In this document: in pieces, positions 27,101 through 42,084 of the stretch
How the letters are laid out: each line of letters opens with the position of its first letter
Numbering within the stretch: position 1 is the first letter of the stretch
Origin: Catonia carolina
Lineage: Eukaryota > Arthropoda > Insecta > Hemiptera > Achilidae
Reading direction: 5' to 3'
Assembly (NCBI GenBank): GCA_035578175.1
Contig: JAQMRL010000003.1
Span: forward strand, 93,722,469 to 93,786,468
DNA length: 64,000 nucleotides
Notes under the pieces: model-generated
What the model saw: only the letters and a program-made list of their open reading frames with translations
What the model was told of the DNA's origin: nothing
Database searches by the model: none
Program-made: the position numbers and the translations under genes

Positions 27101-30100
27101 CGTCTTTTGTTCTTAAATGCTCCAGTATAATTGGCTGACCATGTGATAAGAAACAGAACTATTTTTTGTAGCCCTGGAACTAGCACATCGAGTACGAATA
27201 ATTTAACACTCTAACTGCCTGTTATGGGCAGCTTGCAACACATATTTAAAAAAATTAAAAAATAGGAAAGTAAATTAGAATTCATAAAATATTCATTTTG
27301 TCGTTAATAAGATTAGAGTACATACAAATTGGAATAATTTTTATGTTACACTTTATATAATTTTTAAAAACAGTTCTTTCACTAATTTTTTTCTTTGGGA
27401 AATAAAAGCTACTAGCTGACCCTTGCAAATAAATTCGCACAATAATTTTGATTGCTGTACTTAATTTATTCTTAACAACCAGTTTTGCAATTACATTAAC
27501 ACTTAATCTTATTTTGCGTTGTTTTGTGTCAGCGTTATTGATGAAATAAGATAATCATGCACCTATAAAAACAATTCCCGTCACCACAACAACCCTTTAA
27601 AACAGACTGAACTTGACAACGTTGCCATGAGATTAAAAGCACCATCTAAACTTTCATTAAATTATTTTCTTATTTACTTCGCAAATTCTTGTAACAGTTT
27701 TTAATAATTTACATTTTCCAATTTTTAACAGAATCCTGAAGAGTCAACAACCATGTAAACATTTTTTTAATCTGTTTGGTAGAATTCTGTTTAATTTAAT
27801 GACAAACAGAAACTCCATTTAAAATATTTGACCAGATTTTACATTCTAAATATAATGATGATATAAGCTCCCTTAGTGGTAATATTTTTCTCAAATTTTT
27901 ACATAATATGTAGATTCCAGCTTTATTAACTATCTATAACTATTGTCAACTCATTATGCATGCTCAAGGAATAAAAATGTTACTAAAAAATTAGTCTGAA
28001 TTGCATTAAATTTTTAAAAACTAAAAAATATTTTAGAAATTATAGAAGATGGATACATAATGGCGTTTATTCTTTCTCAATTTTTGATACCTTTAAGTGT
28101 TGTTGAGCTAGGCCATGTTGTGATAGCTTGCCAATAAAGGCCCTGTCCATTTCTAGTAGGCGGTAGGACAGGTGGTGGTGTGTATGGCAGAGGTGAAGAG
28201 GTATGCCTTGTTGATCTTAATCTTGATGGATATGGGGAATGCGATGTTTGTGAAGGGTCCAATCTTGGCCTTTTTCTTGAATATCTAACTGGACTTGCAG
28301 GTATACTGTTGCAAAAAGATAAAATTCCAACACTAGAATAGAAATCCGAATTACAGTATTATGAAAAAGAAACAAAATATAAATTTTCACATAAAACAAA
28401 TATAAAAACACAAAATTTATAACAAAAAGTTATTTTTTCTAAACATAAAATAATTATGAATTATATGAATCAATAACCCTTAAAAAGGCTGAACAAAAAC
28501 ATTATCAAACCTCCTTCAGGATTTTTCTTCAACATTCCTTTGAGATTTTATTTGTTAATCATTTTTATTAAAATTGAAATTAATCAAGTACCTTCAGATT
28601 GCACAATGGAACCTCAGGAAACCAAAGTAATTGAGGCTGACCTCTGTTCCAATTCCAGAAAATTAAGATTGCCCAGGAAATTTGGTAAAATACTATTTCA
28701 GGCACAAGAGGAAGACCTGCTTCAGCTCGTTTAACATCCCTGGATGCAAAGAAGCAGAGGAAAACTGCCTCCAAGAATGGTTTGAAAGCAACAAGTTATC
28801 AAGATTTAACCAATGATGGTATTGTTTCCAAAGTCAAGAACCAAGATCAAGATAATTCTGAGGAAAAAGAAGAAGAAGACATCTTGTATCGCATGTAGAT
28901 GCTACTAGTGTGTTTCAACTGGCACTACGTTATATAGAACAGCACAGCCCTGTACAACAACCAGTGGGATGTTTATGTGGCACAACATCGCATCATCAAG
29001 CAAGTTCAGTTCCTTACATAAAAAGGAGATGACTGATTCTGTTCTTACTTATTAATATGCTACATTCATCCTTAAATACTAATTGAAACAGCAGTTTAAC
29101 ATAAAGGTTAAGTTAGGAATGAACATTTGCTTTGTTTCTGATTTGTAATTATTTTTTAATAAATTTTTTTCAGGAAATTCAAAAAAGATGTTCAAATTAC
29201 TCAAAATTTTGGATTCATGGTGTTCAGATTATTGAGGTTCTACTATAAATTAATAAAAATATATGGCATCTCGGATTAAACACATAACAATATATGTTTC
29301 ATTAAGAAACTGAATAGCTGTTGACAACATTCTGTAGTACCGCATAAATTCAATTAATCATTTCTCTTGAAGTACATTATTAATATCTATGTTTTTTGAA
29401 TGAAGCTAATAGAATAACTTTTTTCATGATTTGATACCAGTTTCTGACATCAAAATATCATAATAATAATAGGTGATAATATTCAAAAGACATTACATAG
29501 ATTTTAATGTAAAAATATACTATAATTTGTATCTATTTACATGATAAAAATCATTAGGTCTGTATGTTTAAATATAAAAAAACCATGATAAAAATATAGA
29601 AAAAATAAATTTAAAAATATGAGATGAACATTGTAAGTCAATCTTACTAACATTGTTGTTAAGGTCATCAGCTGAAAGGCTGGTTTAAACCTCTAGAGGC
29701 TTTACTAAGTAAAACGAGCAGTGAGGTGGTTTACCATTGCCTTCCTCACTGAGTGAAAAAGTATGTTTATCAGTATGCCCAGCTCTCCGAAATGCATCTA
29801 CTTTCCACCCTGCAAATGACACCTTCACTTCATTCACCACAGGGTCTGGCTGTATAATGAAATTCATTGCTCTCAGAGGAGATAACTCTGTCTAGTGTAT
29901 TTTACACCTTTTTCTGTTCTGAAATGCTTCAGTCATATAATTATTGGCTGACCATGTGATAAGAAACAGAACTATTTTTGTACCCATGTAACTAGCAAAT
30001 CGAGTGCAAATAATTTATCACTCCACCTCCCTGTTATGGGCAATTACTAACACTATGAACATGATTCCTTCTCTTCATAGTGGTGCTTGGAAAAAATTCT

Positions 30101-33100
30101 CTTAAGAATACCTTAAAAATTATTTATTATTACCCAAAGAGCTACCACTAGAAAATTTCCTGGATGAAATTAGTCAACCACATATAGTTTAGATGTGTGT
30201 TGTTTCATAGAAATGTAAAAAAGATTATCTGTAGCAATAAGCAAACTAACACAAAGATTCCATTACTTTAATCTTTTTAAATCTCAATATTTATTTTATT
30301 ATAATGAAAGATAAAAAAAATGGGTTTCAACATTATTCTCACGTTTATCTTATATTTGACCACAGAGAATTCAGAAATGTTATAAATAAAAGTTCATAGG
30401 TTAACTATGTAACAATCATAGCAAGATTTGAAAACAAGGATGGTTTTTTATATATAAAATAGATACTCCTGAAATGTCAGAAAAGCTTAATAAAAGATAA
30501 CTAAGGTTCAAGCCTGGTAGTTTTAAATGATTTGTAATCCATTTGTAAACTTGTTCATGTATTTTTTTTTATATAACCACTGTTTACTTGATTTGGTGGT
30601 AATCTATTCCTAGTAGATAAGATTATAATTTTGTAATTGTATAAAGAGGAATAAATAAATATTATCATTAAATACAAGATAAAAAATATTAAAATGTAGG
30701 ATGTTACCTTGTAGGGCTAAGGAAGACATCATCATCTAAAATTTCCTCCTTAATGTGATCAAGGACTTTCATTGTAGTCATTGTCGTCGAGTTGGTTGTT
30801 TTCTGGACTTGCGTTGTACGGTTAGTTGTCATAGTTTTACCAGGTAACATATTTTTCATCACTTTACCACTACAATCAGGATTCACATTAACATTAACAG
30901 TTTCTGTTTTAGGCCTCGTATTCACAAACACTGCAGTCGTACCGTTCATTAAATTAGTAGTTTTCATCGGTTGAAAACTACATGATGTTTGTATCAATTT
31001 TAATTCACCATTTCGATCTAAAACTATTCCTGTCAATCCTTGAGGACTACTAGACCCGAGATCAAGTGTTCCATTATTTAAAACTTTAAATGTATGGAAA
31101 TCAAATCGTTTTCTTGATGCAAAGTCTTTAGGACTACTAGAGAGCAAAGGATCGTCAGAATTAGGCATCATTTGTGATTGAAGAGTATTATGGGGAAGTG
31201 GGGATGATGAAGATGCTGGTAAAGAAAGCGGTGAAGGAACAGGAGTTGCAGATAAAGGAGATTGTGGTGGAGGTGATGGATAAACATTCTGATGCGTATC
31301 CAATGGAAGAACTTCATTTAATGCTGCTTCTACCGCTGCAGAACTGGACATTGTAGACGTGTAAAATGCTGCAGAAAGAGGAGATGACACAGGTCCTTGC
31401 GAGATAACTGACTGGAGTGGCCCGAAAGAAGGTGATTGTCCTTCTTGGCTAGCAGGAGGTGTTGGATAAGTAAAACTTGGGGAAGGTAGAGGTGATTGAG
31501 CATAACTGACAAAGTCTTTCGTATCATTTGTTTGGAATCCATTGTCTTTTTGTGAACTGACACTTTGATTGTGCGAATAGGCAAAGTCAGCTAAGCTGAC
31601 TGGAAGTGGTGAATTTAAAACAGATTGTAAATCCTGATGATGCTGGAACTGTTGACTGCTTGGAGAATTTTGATAATCTTCTAGTGATGCTATATCTTGC
31701 AATGCTGCAGCCTGTAGTGACAAAAAAGTAAAGTTCAGCAATTTTCACTGAAGCATACAAACTAAACTATTTTTTATATTTTAAATATACTAAACTATTT
31801 TTTTCAATGGATTTTTATTAAATCTTCATTACAATTTCACAAAGCAAAGTTTTAGTTTTCTCTTTGCGTGAGGTACATGCAAAAGAACTGTGAAAAATTC
31901 ACTAATTCCAAAAGAAAACAATTATGATTGTTAAAAAATTTCATAATAATTAATTAAATCATCATCCTTTTCATCTGTCTTTTAAATTTCCACGGGTCAG
32001 GCCCAAAATAAGTCTTCTCCACCTCTCTCTATTGCTGAACCTCTTCCATTGCTCTCTTGGTATTGCATCTGTTTCCCAATTCCTCCATGAATAAGCCCAT
32101 TTACTTTACTCTTGGTGTGTTATTTGGTCTTTTTCCCTCCATCTCCAAGTAAAGCATAATTTTAGGCAGTCTTCCCTTCTCCATCCTACTGACATGACCA
32201 AACCATCACAGCTATCTGTCCAATGCTCCTTATCAGACTGTCACACCCAATTGTTTGCTAATTACATCGTTTCTCATTCTATCTTTTCTTGTCTTTCTGA
32301 GGATACACTTCCTGAATTTCATTTCTGCCACTTGGATTCTACTCTTTGCTTTCCTTCCACCAGTCAAGTTTCTGCTGCGTAAGTGAGTATTAAATTAAAA
32401 TTATCTTAAAATTCCCTGGACGGTGTGACACAAGTGACCAATGCCAAAGTTCTGTCAAGGATGGGAAAAGATCTGGAAGTTTTGACAACTATCAAAGTAC
32501 GTAAGCTGTAGTACCAGGGTCATATTATGGGGAATAAAGCCAGATATGCCTCGCTTCAGTGTATTTTCTAGGGGAAGATCTTTCTTTGGAGAGAGAGAGA
32601 GGCACCGGAAGAATAAGAATATTGTGGGTAAAGAATCTTAGAACCTGGTTCAAACAAAATCTCCTCACAACTCTTTCATATTGCTGTAGACAAAGTGAGA
32701 ATTTTAATGATGATATCCAACACTCGTAATGGATAGGCACTTATTGTGTCAGTATTGAAGCAAAATTTTATTAGAACACATAGGAACTTCTTGATTGCAG
32801 ACGTATGAAAAGACAAGTTCACCAATAATTGTTCCTTTTTGCGCTCTTTTACTTAATTCCTTTTCCAAATCTTTTTCTGTCTGATATATTTTACTCACAC
32901 TAACATTACATTTTATAGAATTGAGATAAAAGTTAGAATAATCACCTGTATTGATTCGGCAAGTTGCGCTGGATCAACACCCTGAAGTAGCATTGAATCT
33001 TGCACTGACTGTACCTGCTGGAACACATCTTCTTGGAGACTGGGTGAAAAATAATCTGCATCATCACTACTGTATAAGCCCAATGAGTAAGCTGTCTCAT

Positions 33101-36100
33101 TTAAATGTAATTGCGGGCTTGGACTGAAACAAAAAGAAATCAATTTAAAATTTTATCAAATATTATAAAGAGTTAGCGGTATTTTAATTATAAAATATGA
33201 AATAAGTCGATTGTACGTTCCTGACATAATAAACAAAAAAGTTAACAGCAAATTGTTTATGTTCATATTCAGTACACTAGTACTTCTAAAATTAAGTTTG
33301 TAGAAATTATTGTAAAACATTCTTACACAAGCTTCTAATAAATCTATTCTAATATATAAAGACAAAGCATGTTTTTTTGTGCAGACTATTTTCCAAAACT
33401 ACTGAACGAATCATGAAATTTTGACAGTATATTCATATATATATCACAGCAACATTTTATTTTTAAATTTTCAAAAATGATAACCCTAAGGACCCAAATG
33501 AAAATTTTCATAAATATGTTCGTGTGTGTGTAAATGTGAGTACATATTGTTGTTAAAGTAGATGAAGGGGTTTGATGATGACGAGAGACAAGAGACATAC
33601 GCAGGGAAAATTATCAAAACGTTGTATGGGTGTGTGTGTGTGTGTGTGTGTGTTTGTAAACTTGTTGTTAAAGTACAGTACCTACATTACATAGTTTAAT
33701 GGGTAAAATAGCGAGAGATGTATGCGGGGAATTTATTACACCATTTTTCGCATGTGAAGCCACAACGGGGTACATAAGTAATCTATGATACAGGGTCCTA
33801 AATTATAAGAAAGTTTGAACTATTTTTTGTAATAATTAAAATTTTATAACACAATGTTTAAAAATTTTATCCTGTACACCAAAGCTCAAAATTTTTATTA
33901 AGACTTCTTGGAAAATCACAGCCCAGTTAAAATTTTGAAAAATATTGAAAAGCAATAAACACAAGACACTATCTGAACTCACAACAATCTGATTTATAAA
34001 CTAAAGGTTACCAAAGCTATCCGGATTTTCTAACAGGATTTCATTTAAGAGGATTACATAATGTTGCAGGATTAAGAAGTATCAAGATTCTGAAGGATCA
34101 TATACATATATACTCGTATAAACATAGAAACAAGATATCCAATGAAATTTGAAAACAATTCCTTTAGATGTCCAAAGAATATCCTTCAGAAATGAACCTA
34201 AACAGTTAATGATAAAATACATTGAGCAAAGATGATTCTTATAGACAATCTGAAATAATAGCATAGTAAAAGATAACGGAAAAAAAACAGTTAACTAGAT
34301 TTAAAAAAAGTTAATGAAAGAAAAACTACGTACTTTCAGAATTATTATTTGTCACCTTTTTAATATTTTTGTTTATTTATTAAAAAATTTATTATAAAAA
34401 TATTATATAAGCTGTTTATATATTCTTTCTATGTTTCATCTTTTAAATTATATTTCAATTTCATACCCTTATGAATATAAATCAGATTTTGAGCGAAAAA
34501 TTATTATTTTTTTCGTCTAACAAAAGAAAAGCAGTGAATAGGATTACCTTTGTCACCTGTGATTTTTCCCACTATAGAATTTTGTTGTAATGTGGGTATT
34601 GTATGTATGGATTGCAAGGGAGTCTTTTTATATAAAAAGGAAAGATAAAAAAATGAGAAAAAGTAAAGATTTTGCTAGAAAAGTTGAAGTGTCTTATATT
34701 ATAAGCAGATAACTTTTCAATGTACTTTTTCTAAAATCCTATTCTTATATATGGAGGTGTTATACGTGACACTACAAAATAATAATACACGCGCAGCATT
34801 GTGTCTGTAAGTTAAAACTAGAATTATAATATTTACTACAAACACAATCTTTCTAAAAGCATTGGGTACATTAAAACCATTTCAGTAATGTATTCATTTT
34901 ATAAATGAAATAAATAATAGCACTCAAGATCTTTTAGGATCTTAACATAAATCTTCTGCACTAAGTCATTTCTCCTGTAAGGTTAAGTGGACAGCTGATT
35001 CAAGATATTGCAAATAACCTGAATTCTTTCCTGATCCAATTTCATTGGATCATGAAAGTACAGGAGGGTCTGCATAACAACTCATTAACAATATTTTTTC
35101 AAGGAAATCTTTCCCTTGAAAAAAAATTTGTGAAGAATTCACATTGTGTAAAATTCTAACTATAATTTCACCCAAAAACTTTTCTTCACAACAATTCAGT
35201 CATAATATACTGCTCGGTAACAACATTGACTTTTCCCTCCTTCCTAGATTTTTCATCTAAATCTTGACCTCTGATTTTCTTTTCTCTCCAAAGAGCTTTT
35301 ATTTTATCAGATTTACTTTATCTAGCTTCTCCTGAAAATCCTGTCTTTTTCTTTGGTGTTTATCTTTCTCCTAATTTTCTTATTTCGCAATATTTTTTCA
35401 TCTTTTCTAATCTGAACTTTCTCGTATCGTCTAGAAGTTGCAGCTTCTCACACTGGTGGATTTCTTAATATTCACAAATGCACTGCCAATCTGAACAATG
35501 TGCTTTAGAACTTAATTTCATTGAAAAATTCAGTTTCATCAAACCCTAGTTATCCCATTTCCAGTTTTTGTTTGTGATTTATTCATTTCAATATAACTGT
35601 ATATGAAACAAGAAAGATTACTTTAGTTATTGCAGATAACAGCAAAAACAGCATGAACACATATTTGGATTCTCAGGTGTGTGAACTTAAAGGAAGAAAT
35701 TGTTTAGTAAAAATTGAATGAGGGTTGGGAAATAAGAAAAATAGCAATGAATTAGAAAAAACATCAGGTCTGAGAAAAAAATAATTTCATGAGGTAGACC
35801 AAAATGATGAAAGAAGAAGTAATGTAAACACTGTTGTACTGAATTGCATGTTAGTGCAATAGATACAGAAATATTTTATTATAAATTTTAAGTTTTCATG
35901 ATTTAAACCTATCACTTTAAAATATTCATGTTAATCTGAACTTTAGCTAATCTGGACAACTTAAAGCTCCATTTAGTATGGATCAATACGCAGCTTTTTC
36001 TTCCTGTATTAAAGTAATTTTAAATCAATGGAAACTCAGCAGTTTAACACATTGTACTTTAGCTTATTGGACCTTTGCCAGAGTTTAGATTTAGCTAATG

Positions 36101-39100
36101 AAAATTACAAATTATGATTTAGTATTATTGTAATATTATTTTTAAATTATATAATATTAAGCAGAGATTTAATAGGATTTGTGGTACAATACATCAAAAT
36201 TTGAAGGGAAGGGCCCAGAACTGGAACATTATAAGTTTTATAAGACAGTGGCTGTGAGGTTTGGGTGTGGAAGAAGAAATATGAAAATTCCATTCAATTG
36301 GCAGAGATGCGCTTTGTGAGATGCATTACGGGCTGTAGTCGACTGGATCGATTCAGAAATCAAGATATATGGCGAGAGTTAGATGTGTGTTCTCTTAAGG
36401 AGACGTATGTTGTACTGCCGGTAATGGATCGATCATCTTGAAAGAATGTCCACACAGGATTCCTAGACTGGTCAGAAGTTACAGGCTAATTTGATGACAT
36501 GATCTGGGGCGACTGGTAGCTAGGTGGATGCCGGAACAGGTCTTGGGATCTAATCCTTGATTGGAAAAAGAAGAAAATATTAAGCTTTCTTACCTGGGGC
36601 TCTGTGGTTGTGTACCAGGATCGGAACTAGACCGCTTGACCATTGATGCTATAGCAACTTTAGATGTAGATGTAGTTGTAGTCATCGCAGCAGTGGTCGT
36701 AATTTTCTTTTCATTATTAGGGACGGCTTCATTTTGCGGTATCCGAGGTGGTACAAAGTGTTCAGAGTCTGAGTGTCTTCTTGATGCATTTTTGTCATTG
36801 TTTGCAATCGTTGGAGCAGCAGGTACAACGAAAGAAGATATTTTTATATTTAATTCGGGTTCAGAAGATGGTGGTGTACCTGGGTACTGAGGTGGTGCTG
36901 TTACTCTACTAGGTTCTGCTGCTATAATAACAAAAAATTGTTTATTACAATCAAATATAAAAGACATCAATATTTAAAGCATAGAAGTGACTAAGACTGT
37001 ACTTATTATGTCTCTAAAGATATGTTAAATATATTCTTAATCTAAAGAAAAGGTACTTTCCGGATAATGAAACTTCCAAAAAAAAAATTTACTGAATACA
37101 CTCCTGTGACTTACTTCTTAGTGAATATTCCGAAAAGAAGAAATAATGTTTTATAGCTATCCCCAAATGGTCATTAGAAATAACAATTTGTGGTCTATTT
37201 GGACTATCCCAATCATTAATTTTTTATAGTTCTTTTTTTGTTATCAGGAACTATTTTTATTTTTGAATAGTCATTTAAACTGATTACTGATTGTTACTAG
37301 ATTTTTATTTCTTTGAATGAATACCTAGCAGTGTTTTTACATGGATGATTGTCAGCTGGTTACCATATGAAGATGATAACCAAGGTAAGATGGTAACTGG
37401 TTAAGTCCCAACCAGTGTTACAAAAAAATTGAAAGTGATTTTCTATCAGATAAATGATTAGACTGACTCGAAGGCTTTCATATAAATACAAAATTTCTTA
37501 AAATCATTCAAATGCACCTCATTTGGTATCACAACCACAACCTACATTAGTATTCAGATAGTATAACAGTAACTGGCTTAAGTACACCAGGTAAAACTCT
37601 TTGCTTTTGTAAATTACCTTCCACATTTTTGAGTCATATTAATGAGATCTACAACACACAACATGTGAATGAAGTAACAAATTTCTTAAGTTGTAATACA
37701 GATTAAGTGTCATTGCCTTATTATCTGAATACTACAAATTTTTTACAAAAAATAAAATTCTTAAAACTATGATTAATTGGAAATTATATCTTACTTGAAT
37801 ATGTAAGATTTGTTTGCGTATGTGCTGCAAGGCTGGGATTTGTGATTCGTTTTTGAATTATCTTTTCTTCAATGAGTGCTCTCACACTCATGCTTGCTGT
37901 TTGAAGTGGGGGTCCTGTCGTTTCCTTTTTCTCGCATTTTTTTGAATCTGAATCCTGTAAACATACAGTTAAAAATTTCACTAAGTATTTAAAAATTTGA
38001 AGAAAGTAAAGATAAAAAATAAATAAAAATGTTATTTCATGTCTCGGTTTTTCAAAAATTTTAAAGTATAGGCTATGATTAAAATCAGTACATTATCCTA
38101 AGAAATTTTTATGTTTGAAGAAATTAATGACTTAACACACATTAAAGTTATTTTTGATGAATTAAACACTCCTAATGTGGAATTTAACAGTTATTATTTG
38201 CAATGCACCCTTAAATACAATAAATAATATTAATACACGTGCCTATTTTTCAAAGAGTGAGCTATTTTAACTCGATGGAGAATGTTTAAGTTCTTTTATT
38301 AAATTTTTTTGCAAATAGTCAAAAACTGAGATCTATATCATATGAATGTTGAGGCCCTGAAACTCCTTAACAACACAAACCTGAAGAGAAGACAAACTTT
38401 GACGCCAGAAAAACTTCAATCTGATCTGATAAACTTACTCTGTTTAGAATCTAGGAGTAAAATGACATCAGGTAGTTTCTCAAATAAATTTTAATTGTTA
38501 GAAAGTAAGAAGCCGTATCTAACTAAATTTTTATTGTTAGGATTTAAGAGTAGCGAAAAGTAAATAAATGTCTTAAAAATAAAATAATAAGATTAGCTTT
38601 AAGGTCACATTTTAGGTAAATTGTAATCTTAAGGCTTAAGATTGAAAAAAAAATGTTTTTTAGTCTAAGACTTGTTACAAACTTTAAAAATTAAAAAAAA
38701 TATTTTTGATTATGAAGATAAAACTTTAAATATTAGAATAGAAAATCAAATCCAATGTAGGAAAGAAACAAGTTATTTATAAGATACATTTCAGAAATGG
38801 CTAACTGATATCCGACCTTTTTAATAGATATGAATTCAGTTCAATAACAATAAAAAGTAACGTAACAAAACTAATAAAAGAAACATATGGAGAAGTAAAT
38901 AATAGCTCAGTAAATATGAGAATAAATATCGGTAATAAAATGGTCAAAAGAAGAAAGAGGCAAAGGTAAAAGAAGAATCTAATTTTATTGGATATGCTTG
39001 TGTAGTTTATTGCGAATATACTGATGTCAATTTTCCAAAATAATACTGCGGGTCATTCGATAAAACGGACATTAAATTTCATATAAAAAAGAATCCGATC

Positions 39101-42048
39101 AAGACAGTCCCTTGTGCCCTCAAAAGTAAATCCAATATTCATGAATTGCTGTTAAAAACGAAATAGCAATTCAACTGCTATTGTCTCTATTAACTGATAG
39201 GCCACTATGTTTCTTGTGGCTAGAAAACAGAAGAATGGTTGTCAGGAAATATCAAGGGACAGCTTATCTGGTTGCGTTTGTTGTTTGAATATTTGATAAA
39301 GTAACCTAGAAATGGCGGGCCAATTGCTGGTCCCAAAGGAGCTGAACCCTTCCATAGTTATACCGAAAATCTCCGTACATGCTTCACAATATTGTTTCCC
39401 AACGATTATTGCTGGAAAAGCCTTTTAGAAACTCCATCTTTGAGACGTATAATATTACAGTCTAATATGCGATAATAATATTTAAATAATAGTTACATCG
39501 CATGCTGATTTTAAAAGAGGAAAATTTATATTACAGTAAAATCTCTCTATAGCGGAATTGAAGGGACCATGAGGTACCGCCGCTATAAACAGAGTTCCGT
39601 TATAGAGAGAGCGAGTAATTAACGGTGAGAGGAAAGTTAGAGTACTAATTTTTCTGTACAAAATAACTTATATACGTATGTAAATGGTGCATGGAATAAG
39701 TTTTTGAAAAACTACTGAATAGATAATTTTATGACGAATGTTTAATACAGTAGATTACTTCAATACAGTGAGATATTTAAATTAATTACCTAAAGTGTAG
39801 TTATTAACTTAACAAGAAATTTGGTTACCAACTGGTTTTATTAGATGTTGTGTTACTAAAACAATAGAATTTCACTTTTCGTATTGAACTTTTTTCAATA
39901 ATCATTCATACAGTACATACCGTAATAGATAGCCAAAAATTAATTAGCACTGAAACTCGTTTTTCACTGAACAGTAATAAACACAGGATACATACAATTA
40001 AAATCTCCTAAAACATAGGCTACATAAACACAAAAAAATACACAGTACAGTATATATTTTTTTGTTATTAAGGAAACAGTGACTGTGAAGTACATTTCAT
40101 TTCGTAAAATAAGTTGTAAATTTTGTTTCGTTTTCAATTCATAAAACATGTCTTCAATCTCATTTTCAATGTTTAAAACTTGTAAATTTTCATTTACATA
40201 TTGGCAATGACAGTACGTTGAAACAACAAGAATAGCGTCTAGTGCTTGTTTACTTGAAGGGACAACATTTCTGTTTCCATTTCATCGTCATCATCACTGT
40301 CTTGCTCGTTGTTTTGGGCTGAGACATTTTCGATTATTGCTTCATTGCCAACATCTGCTGAAGTGGCTAAGTCATTGTCTGCCCCTACATAGGCGTCTAA
40401 ATCCATATCCTGAAGATATTGTTTTGCCGCTATAGAGAGATTTTTGTGCCGCTATAATGAGAGTTAAATACATTGTCGTAGTATACGAAAGGTTCGGGGT
40501 CGGGAAATAATGCCGCTAAAGAGAGATTTCCGCAATAGAGAGATTTTACTGTAATCTCTTGATAATTTGTGTCAAAAAAATAATACATTTTCTTTTTTAC
40601 TACGCTTTATAAATTATTTTTAAGTAACACCACCCAATGCGTTTCCGCGTACAGGTTAAGGGGTACAAGCCATAATGTTTTTACATATGGATTGAAAATA
40701 TTTAATAAATTGTCTTTAGCAGCAAGGACGGCGTCATTAAAAAAATCAGGACAAAAAATCAGCAGTCGTGGGACTGAGCGTCTTAAGTGATAAGTGGTAC
40801 TTAATTAATTAACACATTAAATAAAAAAGATTTTTGTAAATTAATTAATGGTAATTGTTTTGTTTTCATGGTGATAGTTGATAGCATAGCACGACGTGAC
40901 GGTAAATCAGAGTTTTCCCGTGCAAAAAACACAGTCCAGGCGCGCCAAAAGAAGTAATCACTTCAAAAATCAGCTCTTGGTTGATAAGCAAACAAAAGCG
41001 GATCTTATAAATCTCGTTTAAAAAGAAAACTATGTTGGTTCACATCTGATGATTTAACAATAGAAACATAATCAATAATAAACTGTCATGTGCCGGTTCG
41101 CCTTATTTTCTGGTTGTGTCTAGAACTGGTCACCAACTCCCGAACCGCCGAATCATTTTTTGCGGACCGTGAGCTTTGGAAAATATTTTTTTTGTATGTA
41201 GATCTTATTTTCTTATGTAGCACGACATATAAGAACCTAAGTTTCTCTGAAGAGAGTTCATGCTCGCTGGACAAGTTTACGGCCGGAATCAGGCTCAAAA
41301 CAACTCGTGATAGCGCCGCGCTACAAAATACAAAAAATACATTTTTTACACGTTCCTACAGTTATTTGAAACTGTTGTTACATTTTATTGCTCAAACCTT
41401 GCGAAAACAGCAATTAGTGTTACGATTTAGCATGATTGCCATAATTAAATATTTACAGTCGGCATGGTAGGGTTAAGTAAAATGTTAGCCGGATTGCACC
41501 AGTCTTTTCAAAATTTTAAATGAACCTTGATTAAATTCGGTTGATAACCACTGGCTTAGAAGGAAGTAAAAAGGGAAACTTGTAGAGACAATCTGAGCAA
41601 TTGGTTGTATGCAAAGTTTATAATAATTTTTAAATTATTTTTCTTTAAATAATGATTAGGCCTAAGTACGATTCGAATTAATTACTTTAAAAGTAAGTGA
41701 AAATTATGTAAAATTATAAACATATGAAGAGAAAAATGTAAATAAAAAAAAACTGAGAAGTGTTATTTATTTACACTGGTGATTTCTGGAAACGAGAAGC
41801 AAAAACAGGCAAACTGATGTAATCTCCATGGCTTTCGTACGCAATCAATCATGGAAGCTGCCAGATCGCACGTGCTACGTCCTCTCTACTGGTTACCGCT
41901 CATCGAACCCCTTTTCCATAAAACCGCCTCGTTTTCTATCGAAATCGAACAGTTATGGAACAACCCAACAACAGCCTGCAGGCCTACTTTCATTTCATCA
42001 TTACTGTCTGTTGTAGTGTTTTTATGAACAGTTTATTTGTAATATATA

Positions 42049-42084
<36 letters not shown>

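Noticed and set aside
35090..35530. Pogo-type transposase N-terminus on the minus strand
   Set aside because: Lys/Glu-rich broken codons are suggestive but too stop-ridden and without ends.
36561..36890. 109-codon plus-strand ORF
   Set aside because: Antisense shadow of host exon c, which has matching splice sites and phases.
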